A DNA stretch of 64,000 nt from Diploptera punctata (lineage: Eukaryota; Arthropoda; Insecta; Blattodea; Blaberidae), in contig JASPKZ010003432.1 of the NCBI GenBank assembly GCA_030220185.1, positions 434,001 to 498,000 of the forward strand. The letters are read 5' to 3'. Shown piece by piece: positions 43,975 through 56,107 of this stretch (its first letter is position 1; each line of letters opens with the position of its first letter). Made by a program: the position numbers and the translations under genes. The notes beneath the pieces are model-generated. The model was not told the DNA's origin. It searched no databases and saw only the letters and a program-made list of their open reading frames with translations.

Positions 43975-45415
43975 AAGTATTAGACCATGTGGCCTGTTAC
44001 TGTCTCAAAGAGGAGCCCTCCATCCAGCGCTCTTTTAGACGTCCCAGCGATCTTTTGTCTTGAGGGCAGTAGCGAAGTATGGCTTTTGGAATTCTATGAG
44101 ACGGCATTCGTTGAAGATGGGCTTTCCAGTTGTGCTGGTAGTTTTGTATATGGTGAAGAATGGGTTCTACATCCAACTCTTCCATAATTTCCTCATTTAT
44201 TTTACGGTCCAATTTTGTGTAGCCTGCAGTTCGGCGCATAAATCGCATCTCATTTGCTGTTATTCGGCTTTCATCTCTTCTTCGTATTGTCCATGTTCAC
44301 TACCATATCTTAATACTGGTCTTGCGAGAACCTTATAAAACCGTAATCTTGTGTTCTTCTGTACTAAAGATGGTTTCATTATACTGTTAATTATCCCCGT
44401 TGTTTTTGTAAAATTTCTGATTTTCTTTGATATATCAGCTTCATCTTGAAATGTTAAATTATAACCCAAATAATTAAATTCGTTACTCGTTTAAAATTGC
44501 ATCATCCAAAACAATGTTGCTAGGTATAGGGTATTTCCCACAAAAGACCATCACTTTAGTTTTCTTTGTATTGATTTCCATATTGTACCTTTTTGCAATT
44601 ATATTAGAATTGTGTATAGAATACTGTAAATCTGTTTCCGTTGGAGCTATTAATACCAAATCATCTGCAAAAAGCAAAGAGTCTATTTTATGGTTTCTAT
44701 TAATTTGGATAGAACCGTGTCTCATCTGTCGCCAATCTTGGAGTATTCTGTCCATGTATATGATAAAGAGCAAGGGCGAGAGGCCACATCCTTGTTTTAC
44801 GCCCCTATTAATTTCGGTCCATTCTGTTTGTTTTATTGACTCGAACTGAAATCAAATTTGTTTTATAGATATTGTATAAATTTAAAATATGCCGTTGTGG
44901 TAGATTGTTGTCAGCTAAAATTTCGAACAGTTTATTTCTATTGATTTTGTCGAAGGCTTTTTTGAAGTCCACAAAAGCTAAATGTATTTCTACATTGAAT
45001 TCCCTGTGTTCTTCTATTAATAATTTAATGGAGAAATAACCATCACAGCAGGATCGACCTTTACGAAAGCCATTCTGTTCTTCGCTGAGGAGGCTGTTAA
45101 GATGTTTGTATAATTTGTTCTTAATTATATTGGCATAAATTTTGTATCCAGTATTTAGTAAGCTGATGCCTCTGTAATTTTCACAGTTTTTCTCGTCTCC
45201 TTTTTTAAATATTGGTATTACAATAGATTTTATCCAACTTACAGGAATGTCTCTCCCTTCCCATAGTTTATCTAAGAATGTTATAAATCTGTCTAAAAAC
45301 AGAAATCTGTCTAAAAACAGAGGATTTGCATTTTTAAATGTTCAATACTGATTCCATCCTCTCCAGGAGCTTTGTTGATTCTCATTTTCATTAATACTTC
45401 TGATCATTACATATT
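43975..45415 (-). mobile_element. LINE family L3x, reverse transcriptase to C-terminus
   Basis: Minus strand in order: LERMESVLNI (from the P-GEDGI box), a CAFVDF-KAFDKINR-like piece near 44965, LFADDLVLIAPTETDL (catalytic FADD, about 44685), MEINTKKTKVMVF, then frames ending PVLRYGSEHGQYEEE, MRFMRRTAGYTKLDRKI, HNWKAHLQRMPSHRIPKAIL and GRLKERW. About 1.4 kb covers RT fingers to tail; several stops and shifts. A duplicated AAATCTGTCTAAAAACAG lies at 45283-45318. Confidence 0.82.
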
Positions 45416-45419
45416 GTAC

Positions 45420-45560
45420 CACCCAAATTCACCAAGATGCTGGGCGGGTATCAGTCCCATACTGGACGAAATTCATGAGAAAATTCTTCCCCCACCAGCG
45501 CTAGTCCCGTAACTATGGCCAAAGGCATGTGCTTTAAACTTCTCGGTTACGGCGCGGGAC
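45420..45560 (-). mobile_element. SINE family A, head half
   Basis: CACCAAGATGCTGGGCGGG... to CTTCTCGGTTACGGCGCGGGA on the plus strand; B-box region partly deleted. Abuts the 5' end of the L3x LINE. Confidence 0.75.
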
Positions 45561-45574
45561 TATTTTTTTAGGTG

Positions 45575-45750
45575 AAAGTAAAGTGATCTGTCTATGAACC
45601 ATAGGAGGCCCTTGAGTTGTGTGTTGTAAAGGATCCCAGATTTCTAGGCAATCAACACGAGATGTCAGCCCTACGTGATGGCCGCCTTAACCTCTGGAAC
45701 ATACGTCTGGTACTTATTTCCGTTAAAGTTTGAAAAAATCCTCACGAAAA
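45575..45750 (-). mobile_element. SINE family C, diverged
   Basis: GATGGCCGCCTTAACCTCTGGAACATACGTCTGGTACTTATTTCCG matches the family C core. Confidence 0.5.
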
Positions 45751-46084
45751 AGAAATCCTTATCCTAGTGATGTTAGATTAACCTAACTTACATCTTATTT
45801 TCTCTGGAACTGTTTAAGATAATGTAATTAAATGTTTACAGCAGGCTTATATTGATTGATATTTTATATGTAAACTGATCTATTTTCATGAAGATGTTCT
45901 CATTCTAGAGCAAGATGCAACTTTTTAAAAATATTTAATTCTTTTGAAAAACATATCTTGCTCTGGAATTAGAATAACTTACCTTTATGACAGTAAATCA
46001 TTAAATTTACAAGCTATGAATCTACAGGCGTAAACTGTAAAAAAAAAACTCATTGTCTTATACAGTCCAGAAAAAATAGAATAT

Positions 46085-47650
46085 AAGTATGGCTAATTTA
46101 ACATCGCCAGTTTTCAATATCTAGAAACAATAATTACAAACAGGAATGAGGGAAGAAATAAATTGAACATAGGCTCAACTCTGAAAACGCATAATATACA
46201 TTACAGGGATTCGTCACCTCAACTCTCTCGAAAAAGTTTAACTAAAAAAATATAAGAAGGTTATATTGGGCGTATATAGTTGCGAAACGTGGTCTTTTAC
46301 TTTAAGGGAGAATATAAGAATAAGATATTTGAGAATAAAGTGCTTATATATTGGAACAAAGAAAGACGAATAGACGAGCAAACGGAGAAGACTAGGACCA
46401 GATATCAGTGATCTACATGATATTTATGGAAAACCACAGGTAATAAGAACAGCTAAACTCGTAGAACTACGATGGATTGGATATATAGCACGAATGAGAA
46501 ATGAAAAAGGGGGTTAAAAACTCCTTATTAAAATCCTGAGAGAAAGTGCCCAGCAGGTAGGCCAAGAATGAGGAAGGAGAAAACATTAACTACTAGCTAA
46601 TACCCGGCTTGCGCTGCTACGCCTAAATAAATGAAAATTAATGTGCTTTTATGTTTAGTTGAATAAGTAAAACGAAAAATAATTATAAAATTATATTTTT
46701 TAGATACTCCTGCTGATTACCCGGCGTTGCCCGCGAATCTACTTATCCCGATCATCTTGACATAAATACGAAAATTAATGTGTTTTATGTTTAGTTAAAT
46801 AAGTAAAAGGAAACATTTTTATCGTAATTATTTTTAGATATCCCGTGCTGTTCACCCGGCGTTGTCCGGGAATCTACTCATCCCGATCTTCTTGGCATAA
46901 ATAAGGTCAAAAACAAAAATTAATGTACTTCTTATTATTAGTTAAATAAGTAAAATGAATTTTTTTTTAAATGTATATCGTAATTATTTTAAGATTCCCC
47001 ATGCTGATTACCAGGTGTTGCCCAGGAATCTACTTATCTCGATCTTCTTGGCATAAATGAGCTAAAAGGCAAAATTCGTTATTGTGAGCTAGCCGTAAAA
47101 GAATACCCGCCATGTGCTGCTATGCTTGCACAGGAATCTATCGTACTTGTTTATCTTCTTGGCATCAATGAAAGACAAAAATGGTTATTGTGAGTTATCC
47201 GCAATAGATAAACATATGCTATTGCGGACTTTTCTGTAGAGCTTTTTGCGATATTCAATTCTGTGTACATTAATTTTGTGTATGTTATGGTTTAGGCAGC
47301 ATAAGCCATTTAAGCGTCCAAAGAGCTACTTTTTTCACGTTTTCCATTACAAAGGACAATTTTTAAGGGTGTAGGAGTTGAGTATCACACTCTCTTATAG
47401 CCTATGTTCATCCCAGGAATCTACTGAACATTTTGCAAAAAAGCCCCAACACAATCGGATCAACGGTATGACCGCGCATAAAGTACGAACGAACAAATAA
47501 ACAAACATTCATTTTTATATATTAGATAATTTGAGGGAGATGGATTATAAAAGGGATTATTGGAAAACATTAGCTCAGGATAGTGATGTATGGAGAGCTA
47601 ATGTTCGCGCAGCCATGAATCTCCGGGTTTGGTACTGCCACTGATTTAGA
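46085..47650 (+). mobile_element. LINE family L1x split by a nested insertion
   Basis: 46085-46592 matches L1x (GGCCAAGAATGAGGAAGGAG, GAGCAAACGGAGAAGACTAGG). The reading resumes at 47528 with AATTTGAGGGAGATGGATTAT...GCGCAGCCATGAATCTCCGGG. Together they equal the uninterrupted 31290 copy, so 46593-47527 inserted later. Confidence 0.75.
46593..47527 (+). mobile_element. nested ACCCGGCGTTGCC-type repeat with internal tandem units
   Basis: Begins CTAGCTAATACCCGGCTTGC, contains four or five diverged units of about 120 bp (CACCCGGCGTTGTCCGGGAATCTACT, ATCTTCTTGGCATAAAT, GTTAAATAAGTAAAA), and ends CAAACATTCATTTTTATATATTAGAT. A widespread animal repeat type; exact family not named. Confidence 0.65.
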
Positions 47651-48374
47651 ATTTGCCTTTCACACTCCTTTCAATAACTAATTTACACTCTTTGTAAGTT
47701 ATGTATAAAATTAAGTAATGGTGGAAATATTTGAGTACTTGTCTTCAGAGAGCAAATGCTAAGGGGATTACACACTGCTTCGACCTTGGCATTTAGATAG
47801 TTTATTAAAGTTGAAAATAATTATACTCAAATTATCTGCAATGTTAACAAAGTTACCAAACGTATTTCTAGTGCCTGGGGTCACCGACAGGTGTCGTATT
47901 TACTCTGCACTCATTAGCTTTATTTTCTTCTTCTTATTTTTCGATGCCAGAAGAGTAAGAACCACATAAAATTAACAATGAAAATGTGGAAACATAGTTA
48001 ATAATTTCTTTTGTATTTATAGACAAGCGGTTACAAATGATATCTTCCCAAAAGCGAATTTTAAATAAACAATTGCCATTAGGTTGTCAGTAAAATTGTG
48101 ATCCTCGCGTGACTATTAACATCGTTGTCAGTACAACTTGCTGGTAGGTTTATACTAAATACTTTTCATTTGTTTTAGAATTTTCGACAACCACAATGAC
48201 ATTGTACGTAGAAACTGACATACGCTCAGAGCATTAAAACTTCTTTAGAACATAAACTCAAACTGGTGATTGTACGTCGGCAACATTGCTGTTTACATAT
48301 AAGATGTTTTATTATTTTTATTTTTCAGATTAAGATATCTAAACTTTCTTTCTGTTGTACGATATGATTTTGGT

Positions 48375-49310
48375 AAACCTTTAAGAAATTGCCCATCGCG
48401 GTCTATGAGACTAAACTGTTCCTATTACATACGGCTTCCCATAAAAATCATGAAGCTCACTGCAATTAGTTTTTTGCGCGATAGTGCGTTTTGTCGTACT
48501 TACAGCAATAACGACCATGATTGAAAGTTCAACTTCCTACTTTTCGGGGTTACCAACCTAAATAACTATACTGCAAAAAAATAACTATGCTGTAATATTA
48601 CATATTACAAACGCGCGTGGGAAGTAAAACCACTGCCCTCTATGTATACTACACACAATGCATATACAAAAAATATCAAAAAAGGTGGTGTTAATATACA
48701 TTATACGAAACAAATCACTGCATTTTAATTAACTGAACTTTATTTGAAACAATATAAAACAATAAATACGTACTTGCCGCCATTTTATCACTAAATTGGC
48801 CTCACGGTCCCCTGTAGTTCCAACTAATAAACATTGCCCACGCTGTTAACGTTAGTCAATTGTTTATAATGAATGCAAAATATTAATATTTCCAACAAAG
48901 ATGATACTATTTAACTATTATTTATTATTTTGAAAATACCGTCGCGCAAAAAATAATGTACAACGCATGTTTGTGGATTGTTTTACAGAATCTCGGAAAT
49001 TATTTTCCTCGATTCTGTAAAACTTCCCAACCTCGCATCGTAATATAATTTTACCCATTCACTTGTCTGTCCTTCTCCGGTCCAAAATAAGCCCTAAACA
49101 CTTCGTTTTCAAATAAATTATTCGCCTCTTTTAGGGTATGAGATCATATTTCGCATCCACATATCACCGTTTTATTTACTTATTTATTTATTTTAGTTTA
49201 ACATCTTTTTTAGAAAAGTTTGGATAACAAGTATCTGCAATGCACAATAGCATGCGATTTCAGATTTGATTCTATATTTAATTTATTTCTACATCAGAAC
49301 AAACGCTCAG
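48375..49310 (-). mobile_element. LINE family L1x split by a GCGCGA-ended element
   Basis: 48375-48469 (GCCCATCGCGGTCTATGAGAC) and 49054-49310 (TTCACTTGTCTGTCC..., CATTTCGCATCCACATAT-like) are consecutive parts of L1x as judged by 31.5-31.8 kb. Confidence 0.65.
48470..48953. mobile_element. MITE-like element with TTTTTTGCGCGA inverted ends
   Basis: TTTTTTGCGCGA at 48470-48481 is exactly inverted at 48942-48953. No transposase frame. The inserted segment may reach 49053, and includes the hairpin GTTTTACAGAATC...GATTCTGTAAAAC at 48981-49022. Confidence 0.6.
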
Positions 49311-49319
49311 GTTAGGTAC

Positions 49320-49850
49320 CACATGGAATATAGAGAGAGGTGGGAAATAGTAAGCGGTCCTGCCTAGTATCGTCCGATTACTACAAAATAGTGTAATAAT
49401 ATGTTAAGGAATAACATTCATTCCAGTTCTGATACATGTATTAAAGATATTAGTGGACTTACAAAGTGTGCATTGTTTTGTTTATGTTTATTTCTCTGTG
49501 TTTGCTAGCATCGACAATACTGCATAGTGTTTTAGTTACCTTATTGTACAATTGTAATTGTATTATACAATTTTTGCATCATGTAACTATACCTGGTCCT
49601 GTATTGACTGTGTTCCTATTGCTCCCGTTCCTTGTTCGTGGTAGTGTTGTTTACATCGTTTTAACAGTCAGGTCGTCCTGCACTTGAAGAGTTCGGTTTA
49701 GGATCCGCTAGGCCTGGTAATAATATTGTTCTTCCTCTTGACTTCACGGCCCTTAAGTGTAACCTTAGCCGCCCCTTTAGGGTTTGTTGATATCGGATTT
49801 GGATACGACTGTTTTCCTATATATGTCGTGAGTGACATGTGGTCAGCATG
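49320..49850. other. no gene seen
   Basis: A 73-codon frame (49466-49687) is hydrophobic, but with no supporting context. Confidence 0.3.
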
Positions 49851-49855
49851 TTCCA

Positions 49856-50080
49856 TCTAGTAGGTAACTAAGGTATTACTTGGACGGAGTAAAGTCGGTT
49901 AAAGTTTGCTAACAGACCTCTTTTTTTCAGACTTGAATTCTTTTATGACTTCGAAAATCTTCAGACTCGGGTCTCACGGCTTTAAGTCCATCCCGGAGGA
50001 CTTGTCCATTGGATTTCTCCATCCTAAAAATCCATTGACCTTAGCCGGATTTGGACCCGCGATCCTTGAGATTAAATGCA
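49856..50080 (-). mobile_element. SINE family B
   Basis: GAAAATCTTCAGACTCGGGTC, TTTAAGTCCATCCCGGAGGA and GGATTTGGACCCGCG (B-box, reversed) match 39372-39730. Confidence 0.75.
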
Positions 50081-50714
50081 AGGAACATAACAACCGAGAT
50101 CGACAATACTTCTTCTTAGGTAATATCAATATATAGACTAACAATATAACATGTGGTATATCAATATACAGTGTACCAAAAATTCTAGATACAAAAACTA
50201 CAAATAAAAAATATAGGTCCTGATGTCGAACCTATTGGAAAATGGCCTTTCCTCTTGGCGGCATGTTTGAAATTTACTTGAGTGTACTAAGCTATGTGTA
50301 TGGATGCTTTGGAGCATACTTGCGTTATTTTCGGAAAACTATCTGTTGTTTCGCATTTTCTCCGATGCGGAAGACGGTCGAGTCGAATTGTAACTCTGTA
50401 CTGGCTATGAACATATGTTCCGATATAGCGTTGCCCTGTGTTTAAATTGAGCTATTTGGAAACACTGGACAAGTTTCTGACTAAAGTTATATTAACGTAA
50501 ATGACTAAAGAAATTTACTATTCCTTGTAAAATAACAATAGGCTAATTTGTATTGAATGTTTGCAGTTTTTTGTGTTAATTCATTCGTGGCTTGAGTTAA
50601 AATAAAGTAACATGTGTTTATAAGTCTGCAGTGACAGTAATTGCGACATCAGGTGATGAATTCCTATAACTGAGATTTTTTTTCCTAAATGTGACGCACA
50701 TATGAGAGTGTTGA

Positions 50715-50830
50715 CAGGATGCCTTCAATTTCCATTCGGAAGGAAACAACGTCCTCCATTTTTTATCATTCTAAAAATTCCATCGACCTTCTTATTAAGA
50801 AGGAATCTACTGGCCCTTTCAACTGTTAAA
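50715..50830 (-). mobile_element. SINE family B fragment
   Basis: CATTCTAAAAATTCCATCGACC resembles the family B body in reverse; short. Confidence 0.4.
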
Positions 50831-50834
50831 ACTA

Positions 50835-51178
50835 AAACTTCATGGCCCGACAGGCCTAGAAGGCCCTTGGCCTACCATCCGACTGCTGGCCTCACTTCCA
50901 AACGTATTAATCACAGAGGTAGACGATCATCCAGCCAGTGTAGGGGAGACATGTTAGTTAGCATATCGAGTCCCCAGCCGTTACAGCTGGTTTTCTTAAC
51001 CTGGAGCCGCTACTCATTGCAGTGATCCCAAATTCCTCACGATGCTGGGTGGACATCGGTCCCATACTGACCGAAATTCCATGATAAAATTTCTTCCCAT
51101 GGAAACTCGAACTAGCGCAAGTCCCGTAGCTCTGCGTCAAGAAATTTTGCCTTAACTACTCTGCTACGGCGCGGGACT
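50835..51178 (-). mobile_element. SINE family A, full-length copy
   Basis: CATGGCCCGACAGGCCTAGAAGG to CTCTGCTACGGCGCGGGACT, complete with the A- and B-box regions on the minus strand. Confidence 0.88.
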
Positions 51179-51514
51179 TCAACTGTTAAAATGGAATAAT
51201 GTGATTAGGCAGTTAAGGTAAGCGGTTTATCATGCGTGTATCTTGTTGAGATTGGCCGAGTCCCAATACTTCACCTGACTGACTGCACACAGGCCAAACT
51301 TGATGAATTAATCAGCTCAAAATAAAGAAAAGTCTTGACATTAAAAACAGGACAAGATGATTGATGGCAGATTCCACTATCAACTTCCTCACAAAGCAGA
51401 GGGCATGCTACATTTCTTTATTATTAGAAATACTTCTCATTTGGTTCATCATGATTATGTCACAGAGCGAAACAGAAATAGTAGAGCCCAGATCAGTGGC
51501 GGGTTACTTCCTCT

Positions 51515-51830
51515 CTCCATGGCGCGACAAGCCTACCAACCAGCTGCAGGTTTCGCATCCACATGTGTTCATCTTAGAGGTGGTCGATCATCTAGCCAGT
51601 ATATAGGCGACATGTGGTCACGTGTCGGGTCCCCCAGCCGTTATTGCTGGTTTTCTCGACTTAGAGTAGCTACTTATTGTAGTTGTCCAAATTCCTCACA
51701 ATGATGGATGGACACTAGTTCCACATTGGCCGGAATTCCATGAAAAAATGTCTTCCACTATGAGGACTCGAAGTAGTAGGCCTATATGTCCAGAAGCTCT
51801 GCACCAAGGCATTATCACCTTGGCTAAGGG
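51515..51830 (-). mobile_element. SINE family A, near full-length
   Basis: CCATGGCGCGACAAGCCTACC... to GCTCTGCACCAAGGCATTATCACC. The head is damaged (GACTCGAAGTAGTAGGCC). Confidence 0.8.
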
Positions 51831-51889
51831 GCAAAACGGCGGGTTATTTAAAACATTTATTATTATTATTATTATTATTAATTATTATC

Positions 51890-52245
51890 AACGGAAATGG
51901 ATTTTATACGAAGGGCAGCAAGAATTTCAAGAAGAGAAAAAAAATAGGAACTCAGTTGTAAGGGAGAAAATTAATATTGAAGACACTATTTTAGATTATA
52001 TTAAAACTCAGCAATTAAGATGGTACGGACATGTCCAGCGAATGGAAGAGGATCGACTACCAAAATCTGTTTTGGAATGGAAACCTGAGGGAAGACGAGG
52101 CATAGGAAGGATAAAACCTCCTGGAGTCAGGAAATATGTTTATACATGAAGGAGAAACATTTACAACCAAGAGATTGGATGGACCGAAAAAATTGGCTAT
52201 TAGGAATCAGACGATGTCAAAGACATTAATCAACTGATGATCTAT
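51890..52245 (+). mobile_element. LINE family L2x, 3' coding end
   Basis: A frame from 51748 includes REKINIEDTILDYIKTQQLRW, YGHVQRMEEDRLPKSVLEW, GRRGIGR and ends at 52149. The 3' part (CAACCAAGAGATTGGATGGACC, GGCTATTAGGAATC) recurs at 61985. The tail runs into ATCTATCT and (ATT)n. Confidence 0.75.
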
Positions 52246-52250
52246 CTATC

Positions 52251-52283
<33 letters not shown>

Positions 52284-52394
52284 TGGGAATATTATTAATT
52301 AAATACTATTAAAGATATCACAATAAAAAAATATTTATAATACAACTGTTAAAAATATAATAGTGCAGGCCTGTAACTAAGAGACATGGTATTT

Positions 52395-52795
52395 GAAAGC
52401 AAGAACAATCATAAATTACATTAAACAGAAATGGACTTCTGGCGATTATCAGCAAGGATTTCGAGAAGAGAGAAAATTAGAAATAAAGTTTTAAGAGAAA
52501 ATATGCCTAAGTATGAAGATCTCTAACAGAAAATATCAAAACAACATATGATTTGGACATATGAAAATGACGACGGAAGACAGACTTACCGACGATTTGT
52601 AAATTGAATCCGACGGGAAGAAGGAAGAGGGGAAGACTAAATTCACATGTGCATAAGGAATAGTCATGGAAGAATGAGGCTTGGACGAAAGGGCTTGGAA
52701 AGAGGAGTGAAGATTGGCTACAGAATCTTGAAATGGGGACAGAAGATGTCAAAGACACTATAAAATCTCAGAATAAATAAACAAATAAAGTTATT
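52395..52795 (+). mobile_element. LINE family L2x, 3' fragment
   Basis: AAGCAAGAACAATCATAAATTAC...GATTATCAGCAAGGATTTCGAGAAG...GATTTGGACATATGAAAATGACG. Same arrangement as 26740-27090; many stops. Confidence 0.6.
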
Positions 52796-52809
52796 AAGTT
52801 TATTATTAT

Positions 52810-53825
52810 TATTATCTAATAGAAATTATTAAACAAACCTATAAAGATAACTCCGCTTATGTTAAAATGGGAAATATAATGTCTAATCCTATAAACACCT
52901 CAAAGGGATTGAAACAAGGGTGCAGTCTATCACCAATTTTATTTAATATTTATGTAGAATCTATATTAACGAAATGGAAACAAAGCTGCAAAGGTATGGG
53001 GATCCCAATAGGCAATAGATTTTTGCTGACATTACAATTTGCCGATGATCAACTGGTTTTAGCGCAAGACAATTTTGATATGGAATTCATGATAAAAAGG
53101 TTGAAAAGCACATATGAATCATGGGGTCTCACAGTAAATTTACAAAAAACAGAATATCTGGCAATAAATAGCAATGAAAGAGAAAACTTAGTATTGGAAG
53201 ATGGAATCCAAATAAAGCAAGTGAAACAAACTAAATATTTGGGAATGATTATGGATAACATTGAAGGTATAGGCAAAGAGAACATAAAACATAGAATTGA
53301 ATTGAGTAGCAAAATAATATCATCATTAAATTCCATATGGTGGGATAAGCATATTTGGAAAGACACAAAAAAATATATTGGTAAAACATTGGTGGAATCT
53401 GTTGCAATGTACGGAAGTGAGGTATGGACAATCAATAAGTACTACAAGAATAGACTAATAGCTCTAGAAATGGATTATTTACGAAGAAGTGCCAGAAAGT
53501 CTAAATTAGAACGTGTCACAAATAAGGAAATTAGAAACAAAATGGAAGCAGAAGAAAGCATAATTGAAAGAATTGAGGAAAAGGAAATTAAAGTGGTTAG
53601 GACATGTTTTAAGAATGGAAGATGAGCGATGGCCGAAGCAACTATATGAATGGCATCCTAACAGAAAGAAGAAAAGAGGAAGACCAAGGTTAACATGGAA
53701 GGAAAACATGAAGACAGTAATGCAAGCTAGAGGGCTAAGCATCGAAGATGCCCAAGACCGTAGGCTTTGGAGGTTTGGCACGGGAAGACGGCAGCAGCTG
53801 TAAAAACCCGAAGATAGATAGATAG

Positions 53826-53830
<5 letters not shown>
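52810..53830 (+). mobile_element. LINE family L2x, reverse transcriptase with FADD box, best-preserved copy
   Basis: Open frame 52867-53625 (252 codons): NTSKGLKQGCSLSPILFNIY, LLTLQFADDQLVLAQDNF (catalytic FADD, about residue 60), WGLTVNLQKTEYLA, TKYLGMIMDN, LVESVAMYGSEVWTI, RRSARKSKLERVTNKEIRN. Near 53590 the frame shifts by one and continues to 53803: KELRKRKLKWLGHVLRMED, KRGRPRLTWKENM, DRRLWRFGTGRR. 5'-truncated near 52810. The tail is GATAGATAGATAGATT then (ATT)n. The long open frame points to a fairly recent insertion. Confidence 0.88.

Positions 53831-53877
<47 letters not shown>
53825..53877. repeat. (ATT)n microsatellite in the LINE tail
   Basis: Uninterrupted ATT units directly after the GATA tail of the L2x copy. 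Confidence 0.93.
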
Positions 53878-53878
<1 letters not shown>

Positions 53879-53914
53879 ATAAGTTATTAAATAAAAGCAT
53901 CCTCAACTCGTGTC

Positions 53915-54085
53915 CAACTCAGGGTCGGGTCGAGAAATGAGATGAGATGAAGCCCCTATATTTATAGAGGTCTGTGAAAGACAAGGGTACCGGCCGACCA
54001 CTCCTGACGCACCGTCACCGGGGCGGATGAATGAGATGAAACGAAATGGATGAGATGAGTATGGAGAAATGATGGAATGAAATTT
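53915..54085 (-). mobile_element. SINE family E fragment
   Basis: ACTCAGGGTCGGGTCGAG, GCCCCTATATTTATAGAGGTCTGTG, CCGACCACTCCTGACGCACC. Confidence 0.7.
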
Positions 54086-54089
54086 GTTA

Positions 54090-54130
<41 letters not shown>

Positions 54131-54435
54131 TATTTCCCTTAGTTTAATCCCACGCTAACAAAGACTTATAGGAACACGATCTGTCGGAAGAAATTTTAAT
54201 CATATACCGTACATACTTTTTTGACCACAAAAGGATATGGAGGGCGTCCTCCGACAAATGTTTTTTTATTTATTTCCCTTAGTTTAACCTCTCCTTTTCT
54301 TCGCAACCTACATGTTCCACACTACTCGATCGTGGAACACGATCTGCCGGAAGAGGTTTTAAATTCTGGTAGGCCTATACTTATTTTGACCACAGAAAGA
54401 TATGGAAGTCTGCATTGATGAGTGATAGGGTATTT
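54090..54435 (-). mobile_element. dispersed repeat family G, two pieces
   Basis: TTATTTCCCTTAGTTTAA occurs at 54130 and 54270. The blocks ACACGATCTG(T/C)CGGAAGA and TTGACCACA(A/G)A recur, so this looks like a local direct duplication of a retroelement end. (ATT)n precedes it at 54095 and (AAT)n follows at 54436. Confidence 0.5.
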
Positions 54436-54441
54436 ATAATG

Positions 54442-54480
<39 letters not shown>

Positions 54481-55098
54481 TTTTTTTCATTCAACAGTAT
54501 TGATTTAATGTTTGTGTTAAAAATGTGGATGTTCAATGTAAGCGATTTTTGTCCAGATTACTATAGGCCTAATGAATTTAATTTTTCGAAGGCGGATTTT
54601 GCTTTCATAATTCTTGCTTCCAAATATTCATCCGATCCACCTCTGTTCGAGATGGTACTACTCAAAAACACAAATTTATTTACCTCTTCTATTTCGCCTC
54701 GTTCCAAAGACTAAAGAAAAGGGAGATAATTAATTGATGAGCCACCACTGGTAGTAAAATTGGTGCGCAACGTCAAAGGAAATCAAGGAGAGACAAGTTG
54801 ACACGAAAAGATGACATCAGACAGAGAGATTTAACTTTTATGAAGGTATGCAGAGTCTTAATGAAATAAAAAGCATATGTCGCTGTGAGTTCGCACCTCA
54901 TTTACAATGATACGTTAGCCATCACGGCCGGAAAAACCAACATTCGCAACACTTTTATTTAGATTATAGGATGATCAAAATTATATTTCACATTATTAAT
55001 TTATCCAATGAAACAGCAGTTCCCAACTTTTTTCATTATACGATCCCCTTTACGAGAATTCAATTATTGGCGACCTGCCCCCTCAATCATTTCGCTTT

Positions 55099-55100
<2 letters not shown>

Positions 55101-55188
<88 letters not shown>

Positions 55189-55193
55189 TTGCA
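55101..55193. repeat. (AAT)n followed by (ATT)n, palindromic microsatellite
   Basis: About 16 AAT units pass directly into about 14 ATT units, giving a 90-bp perfect-type inverted repeat able to form a hairpin. Confidence 0.95.
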
Positions 55194-55565
55194 AGTTAGC
55201 ACAGGATTCAATAATGTGACAACTTTTTTGCAAAAGTTTTATAATTACACATATGTATGTAATAAAAATGCAGCCGGCTGGTAAGCTAAGGCCTTCCTTA
55301 TACATACACCTGTCACACCATGGAATTTAATTGTAGCCAAGCTAACACTCGCTATGTCATAGTTATCTATAGCAAATTAACATAATGTTTTGTTACTATT
55401 ACACCCACAGTACACATTTAGTGAATTGCAATTAGTAGATACCGCTAACGCGCTATTAACGAATTCCGAAGGAAATAAGTTAAGTGTTCAAGATATTTTT
55501 ATTTTTTTACAAACCATAATCAATTCTACTTTGGCTTCCTGCACACTGAAAATTGCCATGGCATA

Positions 55566-55620
<55 letters not shown>
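55566..55620. repeat. (GT)n(AT)n microsatellite
   Basis: GTGTGTGTGT then about 22 TA units. Confidence 0.95.
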
Positions 55621-55622
<2 letters not shown>

Positions 55623-56085
55623 ATGATGAATGAAGTCTTATGGAACAGGCATATAACCAGAAAAAAATAAGTTACAAATATAAACAGTAATTCAATAGTG
55701 AGAAGTACTGTCACATATGGAGCTGAAGTTTGGAAATTCAACAAAAACGTAGAAAAAAAACTTATGTCGATGGAAGGATGCTCTTGAGGAGAGCAGCAAG
55801 ATGTTTAAGATTAGAAAAAATAAGAAACACTGTCATACGAGAAAAAATGAACATTAGATATTCAATAGTAGATTATATAAAATAAAAGCAATTAAATTGG
55901 TATGGGCACGTACGACGAGTGCAAGAAAACATTGGAATGGTGTCCACCTGGAAGAAGAAGGAAAGGAAGACCTCGAAACTCGTGGATGCAGGAAATAAGA
56001 ACTGGAATGAGAGCAAGAGGACTGGAGGACATGGATTGGATGGATAGAGACGAGTGGAGAAGAAAAATAAAACTTTAGGCACAGA
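55621..56085 (+). mobile_element. LINE family L2x, C-terminal remnant
   Basis: Frames give SMNEVLWNRHITRK, STVTYGAEVWKF-like, RRAARCLRLEKIRNTVIREKM, LNWYGHVRRVQE, RKGRPRNSW. Several shifts. Same motif order as 52810-53830. Confidence 0.7.
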
Positions 56086-56107
56086 AAGATGTGTAAACAT
56101 TAAAAAT

